Below are positions 1 to 9,496 of a stretch of DNA of 64,000 nucleotides, in pieces. The stretch spans positions 434,001 through 498,000 of the forward strand of contig JBLDXI010000032.1 of the NCBI GenBank assembly GCA_047495785.1, written 5' to 3'. The notes below the pieces were generated by a model. That model was not told the DNA's origin. It ran no database searches and saw only the letters and a program-made list of their open reading frames with translations. The DNA is from Lepidodermella squamata. Its lineage: Eukaryota; Gastrotricha. A program made the position numbers and the translations under genes. The stretch's first letter is position 1. Each line of letters begins with the position of its first letter.

Positions 1-60
1 AGAACCAAGAGGGAAAATTTCGGAGTTCCCAATTTTAACCTGATAAAGAATTTGGGCACA

Positions 61-219
61 GCGACAAAACAGCAACTGCACGAAACAGCGAATGCGACAA
101 AACAGCAAATTTTTAATTTCGCGACAAAACAGCGAAAACTTATAATGCAAAGATGAACGTGTTTCTGCTGTTATGTCGCAAGTTGAAAAATTTGCTGTTT
201 TGTCGCTTTTGCTGTTTTG
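61..219. repeat. Short foldback of direct and inverted 13-mers
   Basis: The 13-mer gcgacaaaacagc occurs at 61-73, 94-106 and 121-133. Its reverse complement gctgttttgtcgc is at 194-206, followed by a partial copy at 211-219 and a diverged copy near 171-179. The copy at 94 with its AT-rich flank pairs with the copy at 194 over about 20 bp, so the block can fold into a hairpin. No coding potential is seen. It lies just upstream of the forkhead coding exon and may be a degenerate foldback element or part of an upstream intron. Confidence 0.7.
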
Positions 220-344
220 GGTGTTTTCTGTTATGACGGTCTTCCAGAATTTGAAAGAATTAAAAAATATATGAATTCGAATTTTATGGATAATTTTTTT
301 TATTTCAGGCTGGCCACGTCACTCTTCCTCCAATTTGTACAGTT

Positions 345-2475
345 ATGGAGCCTGCTCCTCCGTCATCGCTCGACCAGTTGATAGCTGGTACGGCGAATAT
401 TCATCTGAAGCCGACGTATTCCTACTCGCAGTTGATCTACTTCGCGCTGACCAGCTCGCCGGACAAGCCGCAGATGAGCCTGCAAGAGATCTACGACTGG
501 ATAATGGACAACTACCCGTACTTCCGGTCGGCGGACCCAAGCTGGCAGAACTCGGTGCGGCACAACTTGCAGCTGAACCGCTGCTTCGAGCGCGTGTCGC
601 GGAAACGCGACGCCACAACGGGCATGCTGCTGCCGACGCAGAAAACGTCGCTGTGGCAGTTGTCGCGCAACTACGCCTTCCTGCTCGAGAGCGCCGGCGA
701 TGTCGGCGACGACGAGCTTTCGCCTCGGCGCCGCTTCGGGGCCATGGACACCCTCGAAGAACCTAGCAAGCGCCTCAAGGTAATTGCCATCGGCCAAAAT
801 ATTCGCACCCTATAATTGAGATTCCAGTCTCAAATTTGAGCGCTCGAGCTCTAAATTTATTGCGTTTTCGAATTTTTCTTGATCGATGACGATTGAGCAA
901 ATTACCCTTGGATTTTTATTTTAGCTACTTGGGACCCTCAGGTATATAGGCAATTTTTTAATTTTGGCTGCTGATATCGGAAAAATCACTGATTTTGAAA
1001 TTCGATATACCTATTTCGCATATTCGGTACTTGAAAAGAGGAGAAAAACCATATTTTGGTGAAATGTTGAGCTGGAGCCTCAATTTGACTTATTATGGCC
1101 AACATTTATCGGCACCCGCTAAAATAAATTAATGAACTTTTACAGAAATTTTACTGAACGGCGAAATTCGATTTTTATTTCTATAAACTTTCTGCTGGTC
1201 ACATTTCAAAGAAACATTGCCATAGCCCTTAAATTATTGAGCAACGATTGAGTTGGGTGACCAATTTCGAAATCAAATTTAGTTTTTATGTGAGATGCCG
1301 ATGTCTATTCGATTTTCGTCTATTTAGAGGCTTCTGGAGTAATGACTGCATTATTTTGGCAAATTTTTCTAACTTTTTCTATTTTTTTTTACTTTTTTTA
1401 CCGAACCTATCACGTAAGATGTTTTTGCAAATTTTACTGAAATAGTCGATGCCCAAACTTGGAAACATTATAGCTGTAGTTCCCGAATAGCAAAATGTCA
1501 ACCACGCAAACTTATACCTGGCTATTCTATAGTATACCTATACCATATAATGAGCACATGTTTTTTTACCACTTTATTACGGGTTTTACCGAACATATTA
1601 TTGTAGTGCGTGAGTGCTTTCTGTATATTCCCCACATACTGCCCAACCCATATCGTTACTATGTAAATAGCCCGGTTAGCTCAGTCGGTAGAGCATGGGA
1701 CTCTTAATCCCAGGGTCGTGGGTTTGAGCCCCACATCGGGCGTTTCATTTTTTTATTTTTTTACATTTTTTTCTCTTCCCTAAAATTATTCAGAATTTTT
1801 TTATTTTAATAATTTATGATGATTTTATAGGTTTCCGGTGACCTGACGGATTTATTTGGTCCTGAATTAATAAACGATCTACTATCGGCCGAATCGGCTC
1901 TCTTCACGGATTTGGCCACGGACGGTGAACATCCCGGCTTACTAGGTGCGCCCTCTGCTTTCAACATCCCGCCGCTGAACCTGGGCGGCGGCGGCTCCGC
2001 CTCGCACCACAACCACAACCACCACGGCCCGCACCGCGGCGGCAACGGCGGCATGGCGGGCGCGACGCCGTCGTCCGAGGGCGACACGGACTCGATCGAG
2101 GAACTGCTGCTGCAGGACATGGTCAACGAGATGAACGGCCAGACGCCAGTTGATTTGCTCACCGGTGAAGCGCTCGACCTGACGGTGACCGGCATCAGCC
2201 TGCGCCCGCCGCCCGACTGGTGGGCGCCCGAGGTCGCCGAGCTGCTCATGGGCCCGCCGCCGCAGATGGGCGCCGGCGGCAGTCAGAACCAGCCGGGCAA
2301 CAACGGCGCCGGCATCGACCCGCTTGTCAACTCGCTAACAGCGTCCTTCTTCGCCTCCGACGGTTCTATCTGGGCCAATGCCGACTGGGACCCAGAGTCG
2401 CTTGACACCTTTCAACCAGCCGCTCCGGCTTCGGGCAATAGCGGCAACGCGAATAAGCACAACGCCGCCCAATAA
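345..2475 (+). CDS. Forkhead-box transcription factor, FoxJ-like (subclass uncertain)
   Basis: Two exons, 345-779 and 1831-2475 (donor AAG|GTAATT, acceptor TTTATAG, phase 0), give 359 aa. The winged-helix domain starts almost at the N-terminus (about residues 23-105): KPTYSYSQLIYFAL, a helix with EIYDWIMDNYPYF, the recognition helix WQNSVRHNLQLNRCF, then a wing ending KTSLWQL. This predicts a nuclear DNA-binding factor. The ADPSWQNS part resembles FoxJ1 and the SYSQLI part is nearer FoxJ2/J3, so I leave the subclass open. The C-terminal exon is acidic and low in complexity, with Gly/His/Asn runs, and could be an activation region. A possible acceptor at 307-308 leaves the frame open upstream of the ATG (309-344), so a further 5' exon cannot be excluded. 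The 1,051-nt intron carries a tRNA gene. Confidence 0.88.
1670..1742 (+). tRNA. tRNA-Lys (anticodon CUU)
   Basis: A complete cloverleaf can be drawn. The acceptor stem GCCCGGT pairs with ATCGGGC (one G-U) and is followed by discriminator G. The D arm is GCTCAGTCGGTAGAGC, the anticodon stem is TGGGA/TCCCA around loop CTCTTAA (anticodon CTT), and the T arm is GTGGG-TTTGAGC-CCCAC. A and B boxes are both intact. A T-rich tract (TTTCATTTTTTT) follows at once, as for RNA polymerase III termination. No intron. It lies in sense orientation inside the forkhead gene intron. Confidence 0.97.
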
Positions 2476-3803
2476 ACCAAAAAAATACCCCACGAGATCG
2501 AAAAAAACCGCAACACAAAAATTCGACATTATTTTGACAAAAATAAGTATTTCAGTTACTGCTTTTAATTGAAATCAAATGTTGTGTTGATAAAACTTCT
2601 CTCTCATTTATAGCTCGCTAGTCGAACGAAAAAAATTGATAATTTTTTCGCCCGACTCTCGTTAACAAATTTTATTTATATTATGGCGATATCACCAACT
2701 GATCTTCATTTTCTCAGAAAAAATCTGGCTGGTACCCCGTGATGCGTGGTGGGTGTTTCGATATATATTATATTTATTCTAAATTTTATACACACTCGAC
2801 ACACGTATTAAAAAAATTATTGTCTTTTTTACAATAATCATAATCATAATTTTACCTAGTAATTATTTGCGCAAAGGAAATTTTATTGGCGCGCGTTTTT
2901 GTTGTCGCGTGCGCGCCCTTCAAGCCGGCCGATATTTATCACACGCGCACCTCCTTCTCCCCCAACTCTCCTCTCTCTACCCCGTCGATAATTTCCTATT
3001 AATTATTAACGAATCAATTCAGTCGATGGTTTGCGCTAGGGACAACACTGTTGTGTTCCAGCCACTTTCGCCCTGTAGTTGCACGGAAACAAACACACAG
3101 CTTGATATCTCGATAGCTATTTCACGTTTTCATTCTTAAGGTGGCTAAAATATCAACGCGATTATTGCTCTTGCGCCAAATATATGCTGCGATAGCCGAA
3201 CGTGTCGATCAAACCTCGTATAATATAGTTCAACTTTTAAAATGTGGCATACCTGGCTGCTTGAAACGAAAAAAAATCAAACAATATACATTGAAAAAAA
3301 TAGACAATGATGTGATGGTAAAATTTGCTGCACCTACAAGGTGCGCACATTTTCAGTTCAATTTTTCATGTGATTTTTCAGCTAGAACAAATCGAAAATG
3401 TTCTTTCGCTGTTGATGTTGTTGTTGTTGCTGCTTTTTTTCTGACTTGATGATAACTACAGCACTTTTCTTGAAATCGAATCTTCTGGAAATGTAGTTCT
3501 ATTTTTTGGGCATAATTTCAACTGAAAGTTTGTGATAATTCGAAATTTGGTATTATCATATATTGATTATGCGAGAAATGTGATAAAAATATAGGAGAAT
3601 TTTCTATTCGTCGTTTGAACACAAAAACCTGATAATATATTAATTCGTTTGATATAAAACATAATATATTTCTATTTATTTCATCATTATGTAATTATGA
3701 TAATATAATTATGGTGTCTGTGAAGCGACACAACACAAGAAGATGGCATTAAAATGGACGAAAAATAAAATAAAATGAAATGTTCAAAGTTCGAGTCTTT
3801 TAA
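2476..3803. other. Non-coding stretch between convergent genes
   Basis: AT-rich sequence holding the probable 3' UTRs of the forkhead gene and of the minus-strand gene ending at 3804. Open frames here have no recognisable domain. A copy of the recurrent motif (ttaaggtgg) is at about 3133-3150. Confidence 0.5.
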
Positions 3804-4915
3804 TCATGTTAAATTCACGATAGTAGTACCATCGTTATTCAAAGGCTTGAGTACCAACTCGTTGGTGAGATTTTCGAGTTCCTGGGTTAAATTCGCGTTC
3901 AAGTCGTTCCAGGTCGATTCGATGAAATTAGGCACGACCTCGGCTAAATGAGCGGCGCCATTGAGGAGGCCGTTATAGCGCGGCATGGCGACGGTCGTGT
4001 AGCAGTAATAAAGCCCAGCCATGACCAGTGCCCAGGTGAGGGCCATCGTTAGCCCACTGAACGCCAGTGACAAGCGCCGTTTCAGCCTATAAATATACAC
4101 CAAGGAAACAAAACGAAAATTATGAAACCGGGCGGAAAATTTTATTCAAATTTCAAAGTCACGAATTTTGGCAGTGTGCGATGCGACGGGTCATTTGCAT
4201 TTTAATGACACGCCCCAGCGTCCGAGCGAGCACATACTCGCTAATTGTAATTACAGGTGCGGGTTTATAAGACGGATCCAAGGACCCCCGCTAAGCAAAC
4301 GCCGAGATTTTCGCCCCCGATGCGCCTTTGACTTTTCAGCAGCCCAGTTGCCTGTTAACCAAGACTCAACCGGTTGTATGTTGTCGCAATTTTCAGAACA
4401 AACCGGTTTAGCTTAGTTAACTGGCATAAACGGGACAATTTTTCAGCACTTCTTTTATATTTCTAAGATTTTCATTTTTCGGTCTCGATCGAAAGTTCTT
4501 TTGGCTTATAACTGATAAAAATTATTTTCTACCTTGAGCGACTACTGTAGGCTAGGTAGAGAGCGGGTAGGCTTGTGAAAGGTACGAGAAAGCCGCCAAA
4601 TAGAAACGAATACGCTGCCATCTTTTTTGTTGATAATTGCGCTTCGATAGGCGGCCATTCATCGATTTCGATATTGCTCTTCTTCACCGGGTTTTCAACT
4701 CGAACTGGCTTGATTGTTATTATTCGATCCAGCAGGTTGGCTGTCGTATCCACCTTACGAAGGTTCGACTGATTTTCATCGGCCGATTTTCCGAGAAATA
4801 TGTTTCCGCAAGATTTAGCTGGTTTCAGCTCTTCGGCCCCGGGCGGTCGAGGTGGTGGGGGTCTATTGGGTGGCAGTGCGGCCACTTTGTTAGATCTTAG
4901 TTGCTTGTTAAACAT
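3804..4915 (-). CDS. Uncharacterised protein with two predicted membrane segments
   Basis: Two exons, 4915-4533 and 4086-3804 (minus strand), join in phase 2 across AG|G and give 221 aa. I chose the ATG at 4915 because the in-frame codons upstream run into a stop. The N-terminal half is soluble with a proline run (PPNRPPPPRPPG). Two hydrophobic stretches follow: about residues 99-124 (start MAAYSFLFGG) and 140-162 (start LTMALTWALV), separated by a basic loop LKRRLS. The tail has Asn-Leu-Thr-type glycosylation sequons, so a lumenal or extracellular C-terminus is possible. The 446-nt intron is large for this window. I do not recognise the family. The splice join keeps the frame and both exons have ordinary codon use, so I think the gene is real. 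Confidence 0.6.
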
Positions 4916-5552
4916 TTCAAAATTTTGATTTTCTTCCAACTTTTACTACAAAGCTGTTTCCCACTATTCGGCACGCGTTTTATCAACATTTTCCACGCGC
5001 TTGGGGTGTTTTTTTTATTCCCCACTCCGCCCGAGAAGATGTTCGGGCGGTCTGGGTCGAATAAATGAACAGTGTGGGCAAGCCGGGTCTAATAAAAAAA
5101 AACTCGAAAATTTAAATTTTTATCATGAATGGAGCATTTAACCATGTGACGTAGATGTTGACGGACGCAAGACTGGGCCGATTTTTTGCCTGAGCCACAA
5201 AACACGAATATTCAGATCATGTTCGAATGCAAACAACTGTAGCTGTATTTTTTGTTGCGAATAAAAAACCGGTTCGGCGAAAAGGATATCGTTCGTGTTG
5301 CGCGTAAGGAACCCACAGCACACAGAATCCTAATATATACCTATGTAGTAATATTACCGATTGCATCTCTATTACCGAGCCTCCGCAAATGATCATCCGG
5401 TATCTGGTGATTACCTTCTCACAACAGACCTGGTATTGTGGTTTTTGGGTTTTATTATCTTTCGTATTATGGCCGTTGAATTTCTTGCTACGAAACCATG
5501 AATGTTCGTGGTTCGAATTAAGAAAAAGTGTGACTTTTTTCATTCGACAAAT

Positions 5553-5862
5553 GTCTTTTTTTATCCGACCAATGTCTTATTTCATCCGACAACCAAAAAT
5601 GTGACTAAAATCATCCGACATGAAAATATCGATTTTCTCGTATTTTCCGAGTTCGATTTTTCCGAAGGAAAGTACCCCTTTTATGCACCCTAATTTGGCC
5701 CCTGAACCGGCATAATTTAATGGGGAAAGATTTACTGCGATCCGAGTTGTCACTTTTCTACTGTAATTTTTTGAAAATATGAAAAGTAAGTCGGCAGGTT
5801 TTAGTCCCATTTTTGCTTGTCGAATGAAATAAGGCACTGGTCGGATGAAATAAGTTTTCCCC
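5553..5862. repeat. Foldback element with ~65-bp inverted arms
   Basis: The sequence around 5553-5618 (ATCCGACCAATGTCTTATTT, then CATCCGACAACCAAAAATG and so on) returns in reverse complement at about 5797-5862 (ATCCGACCAGTGCCTTATTT and so on) with roughly 85% identity. About 180 bp lie between the arms. Each arm also repeats the short word TTCATCCGAC internally. No gene is visible. It looks like a non-autonomous foldback or MITE-type element. Confidence 0.75.
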
Positions 5863-5928
5863 GAGAACGCAGTATCAAAATTAGTCACAAGAATCGAAGA
5901 TAGTCAGCATAATCTATTAAAATAAATA

Positions 5929-6675
5929 TCGCATATAAATATAAATTAGTTGGTACAGTAGGTATTGAGGCTAGGATTTAGAGCTCGAATAAATAATTTT
6001 TCGGTACGTAGTAAACGATATGTTAACAATGATGTAGAATTTGTGTAGTGAACGGTGGATCAGATTTTGTACAAGTTCATTTTACAAGTTATTCCTACAT
6101 GCGCATAGTAAAATTTAGCCATTGGGAAATTGAATTTATGTATGGTTGAATAAAAAATTTCCGGAGATGGAATTGTTATTTCAATTTTTTACGCTATTTT
6201 AACTGTGGTATGACCCTTTAACACTCCAAAAAGTCGCTCCAGATTATGCGCATATACTATAGAGGCTCATTACACTTTGATATAAGATGAATCATATTAT
6301 AATGTTTTTTCTGTTGACTTTTTTTGCCTTCGCTACGCTGCTCTTCGAGAAAATACGAGGATTATACATCATTACTAGTATAACTACTAGCATACTAGTT
6401 ATTCTGCGCGTTTTTCTCTCCGGTAGTTTACTGCGATGAAGCTAGCTTTCGGAGGAGCACCCCGGCTCTTTGGGGAACTGGCTGGCAGCTTTTTGAAGAC
6501 CTTTTACCAGGTCTTCAATAAGCCGCTTTTCCAGGTTTTCCCAAGGGTGCTCAGGTGCCCCTTTTTAAAGCTAGTTTTATCAAAGTGTTTTCATTTATCA
6601 AAGTCTAGGGTATAGCCATAATAGAGTATTCCCTTAATACCTACTGTACCAACTAATTTATATTTATATATGCGA
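5929..6675. mobile_element. ~750-bp non-autonomous element with ~40-bp terminal inverted repeats
   Basis: The left end, 5929-5968 (TCGCATATAAATATAAATTA then GTTGGTACAGTAGGTATT), is matched in reverse complement by 6634-6675 with only a few differences. There is no transposase frame inside. An internal imperfect hairpin spans about 6434-6580. Its outer arms are CTAGCTTT...GAGCACC against GGTGCCCC...AAAGCTAG, and its innermost stem is GAAGACC/GGTCTTC around 6496-6517. This fits a MITE-like element or a dead DNA transposon. Confidence 0.75.
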
Positions 6676-6701
6676 CTGTATTCGTTTTATAGTCATTAAC
6701 A

Positions 6702-7036
6702 TACCGTACTGCCCGGAACAAAAACCATGAAATTTGGTTTTTTTCAAACGTTGATGAACCTCTAACATTTAAAAGGGACTGACATTTATTTATTCGAGCT
6801 AACTATAGTAACTTGCCTAGGTACCAAAATGGCATACATTTTCCTGAGATTCTACGTATTTTTACCCAAAAAATTGGTCCCTGACCTTTCTATGTGCCAA
6901 GAGTAGAAATTATTTCCATTCAGAATGGCTATAATGATCTCATTAGTGATCTTCAGTACTGTCCCCGCCATTGATCTGACATTTATTTGAGGCTGCCATT
7001 TGTTCGAGGCTGACATTATTTTCGGGCAGTACGGTA
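6702..7036. mobile_element. 335-bp MITE with 14-bp perfect terminal inverted repeats
   Basis: taccgtactgcccg at 6702-6715 is repeated exactly in reverse complement at 7023-7036. The outermost TA at both ends could be a TA target duplication of Tc1/mariner type. The interior repeats TGACATTTATT and GAGGCTGACATT words and has no coding potential. The next element along, at 17474, begins with the same TACCGTA. Confidence 0.75.
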
Positions 7037-7140
7037 TATTATATTACCTATTTTTCTATTATTTCTTTAGATTAATTTTTTAAGAATATAGCTGAACACA
7101 CACCCTTTTTCAAAAACTGTATTATCGGGCTCTTATTAGA

Positions 7141-8096
7141 ATGGATAACTATTCGATAGATTCACTTCGACAAGCGCTTCAGACCTACAAAAATGAGAGT
7201 TGGAGCACTATTCGTGAGCTTGAAAGCATTAGTCGTTTCGTGCAAAATTCCCACAAAGGTTCCAATATTGTGAAAACTGTTGGAACCAGCGCTGGCGTAG
7301 CGGGCACCGTGGCGACTGCCGGACTCCTCTTTGCGCCTCTAACGTTTGGTCTTTCTGCCATTGCAGCCGGGGTAGCAGTTGGCGGGGCAGCTGGCAGCAT
7401 TGCTGCTACTGTCTTATGCGCATTTGGTGATAGCCATGATGGCAAAATCGCCATAAGAAGAATCGAAAAAGCTCAGAGTGCTCATCAGCGAAGTGTCAGT
7501 AAGCTGAACGAAGAACTGGAGAAGTGGAATGAACTAGTGAGCCACTTGCAAAGATCTTGTGAAATTGATACCGATGCAGCTCTATTCAGCGTGATTGCTT
7601 TCATTTTCGACACGGGTAAGAAAGTTTACAATTTGACGAGTCTCGCCAGCCAAGTGTCAAATGCTGTAAAAGTCGGCAATATCACGAAGATTTTGCAAGC
7701 GAACAAAGTCGGTCTCCAAATTGGCAAATCGATCACCGGCAAAGGAATCTCGGTATCTTTTCATCCTGAAGTAATGGGCTTACTGTCACCAGCTCAACAA
7801 CAAATGCTTATTAGGACACCTGAAAAAATTATGAGCGGGAGCGGTTTGTCCTTCCTTGCCAAGGGCATGTTTGTTGTGAGCATAGACAATAATACTATTA
7901 TAATGTATTATTGTCTATGGTTGTGAGTGTCTGCTTCACTGTTGGCGACGTTTATTCTCTGGTCAAGTCGTGGAAGTCCAAGCACCCGTTATTCGCTCCT
8001 ATCGATACGTTCATTGATGACATAAAACGCTCAATTGAATCAACTGACGCTATGATCAAATTGATCGACCACATGAACAGCTCGATAAAAAAATGA
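7141..8096 (+). pseudogene. Apolipoprotein-L-like gene interrupted by a 39-bp palindromic insertion
   Basis: The first part (7141 onward) encodes an amphipathic N-terminus, a long Gly/Ala-rich hydrophobic segment (about residues 45-95, including GLLFAPLTFGLSAIAAGVAV) and then a coiled segment. This is the layout of ApoL-type membrane-associating proteins. The frame breaks at 7881, where a 39-bp palindrome sits between two copies of GTTGTGAG (7873-7880 and 7920-7927). Beyond it the downstream frame carries VGDVYSLVKSW, the DVYSLV motif usual near the ApoL C-terminus, and ends at 8094-8096. The two parts match one protein of about 302 residues without the 47 extra bases. As it stands the genomic frame stops at 7924-7926. 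It may be a broken allele, or the insertion may be spliced out (see findings). Confidence 0.75.
7873..7927. mobile_element. 39-bp perfect-ended palindrome flanked by 8-bp target duplication
   Basis: The insert 7881-7919 begins CATAGACAATAATA and ends with its reverse complement TATTATTGTCTATG. GTTGTGAG is duplicated on both sides. An 8-bp duplication is typical of hAT-superfamily insertions. The element is far too small to encode anything, so it would be a minimal non-autonomous copy or an internal-deletion relic. Confidence 0.8.
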
Positions 8097-8129
8097 TGAT
8101 GATGATGATATTATGATAATAATAATAAT
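8097..8129. repeat. (ATG)n/(ATA)n microsatellite
   Basis: A TGATGATGATGATAT tract runs into ATAATAATAATAATAA directly after the ApoL-like stop. Read in the ApoL frame it gives consecutive TGA codons, so the microsatellite separates the ApoL-like frame from the PLA2-like frame that follows in the same phase. Confidence 0.85.
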
Positions 8130-8267
8130 AAACTAGACTCACTAGCTAAAAATCATGATATTGCCTACTCACTGTATAAAACAAGAGAGCAAAGAAAAAT
8201 TCCAGATTTATTATTAGCCGATGAAGCACGTAAAATAGCATTAGACCCAATTGCACACCCAGCATAA
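8130..8267 (+). pseudogene. Remnant of a phospholipase-A2-like (Parvo_coat_N-type) domain
   Basis: A 45-codon frame contains HDIAYSLY followed by a spaced LLLADEARKIAL. The HD..Y catalytic-helix motif followed about 15-20 residues later by an AD motif is the signature of the PLA2 domain of parvoviral VP1. Related domains occur in Polinton-like elements and in invertebrate genomes. The calcium-loop glycine motif and the flanking domain are missing. I read this as a small degenerate fragment of a viral or Polinton-type gene, or of a host gene derived from one. No intact virus-like gene is nearby. It is in the same phase as the ApoL-like C-terminus just upstream. Confidence 0.5.
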
Positions 8268-9496
8268 CGATTTTGTGGGCATCGACAGTTGTAAAAATAA
8301 TTGAAAATAATGGGGTAGCAGATCCATTAAGATGGCTCCATTAAGAAACACAATAGGTTAGTCTGATGAATTCTGAGACTTGACCCCGTAAAAGATGGTG
8401 AAATTGTCGAACCTTCAGGTTAAGGGATCGAATGGCCGCTTCATATTTCCGTCATCACGATTGCAGGGTTCAATGAGCTCCCAAAGCTTCGAAAGGGCAA
8501 ATTCGAACAAATTGAAATTTATCCAATAATTTAATATGAAATTTCAAAAGCATTTTCGGGAGGCTTAATTATTCGTAAGCTGGTTCCGCTTCCGGCTGAA
8601 TTTGCTACCGCTAAAAGTGAGACCCATGGCCTATTTATGTGATCCTTAAGGCCAATAAAAAACACTAGGTTAGACCAAAATTTTGAATTTTTATTCATTA
8701 TAATCATTATTATCATCATTAGAACAAGTTTTTTCCATCAATTTCCAGCTGAGATTGTTTCCTTTTTAAACAAAGATTACAACATGACCTGACACGATCT
8801 ACATACACCCTTTAGCGTCGAGCGGTGTGCGAAGCACGAATACATCAGCTCAACAAAAATGTGTATATTTAGGTATAAAATACAAACAAGACTGAAAACT
8901 CCGGCTTTCAATAACAATTCAATGTATAGATATAGAACAGCGCACAGTGAGATGACGCCATAAAATAACGGGACGAAATTTCAATTAAAAAATTCGACCC
9001 ATATAACATCCGAGTTTACTCGTAAATTTGTACAAATGCACACAATTAACAGCTTGTAGTTCTTGATGTCCCAAAAAATTAATATAGGGGTTAATAAGGT
9101 TCATATAATTTTTCGATAATATAAAGAAAATTTTTACAAAACACAGTTTTCTTGCACAATTTTCTCGTTTTAGCTAGGTATTTTTCTTCATCATATTTGC
9201 TGCACAGGTAGCGTATGAAATGGCAAGATTTACGCGCGCCGTATAATATCAGTCATGATAATAATAGAAAAATTCAGGCAAAAAAATCACCGATTAAGAC
9301 GACATGATATAATTTGTTTTAGTAGTAGTAGTGTAAATAATCGGAAGAAAAAGAAAAAAACGTAAAATTTTTAACGTAAGATCACACTTTAAAGGTATAT
9401 AATATTCTGTACAGATTCTTTTAATATGAGACAACAAGCTGTCGTCGATCATGGCTAGGAGAGATAGAGAGATAAATTTGAGGCAAATGTTGTTTT
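8268..9496. other. Non-coding stretch; probable 3' UTR of the CENP-B-type gene
   Basis: AT-rich, with tandem ATT/ATC runs near 8700. A minus-strand open frame at 8531-8719 has ordinary-looking composition in part, but I recognise nothing in it. The right half is probably the 3' UTR of the minus-strand gene ending at 9497. Confidence 0.45.
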
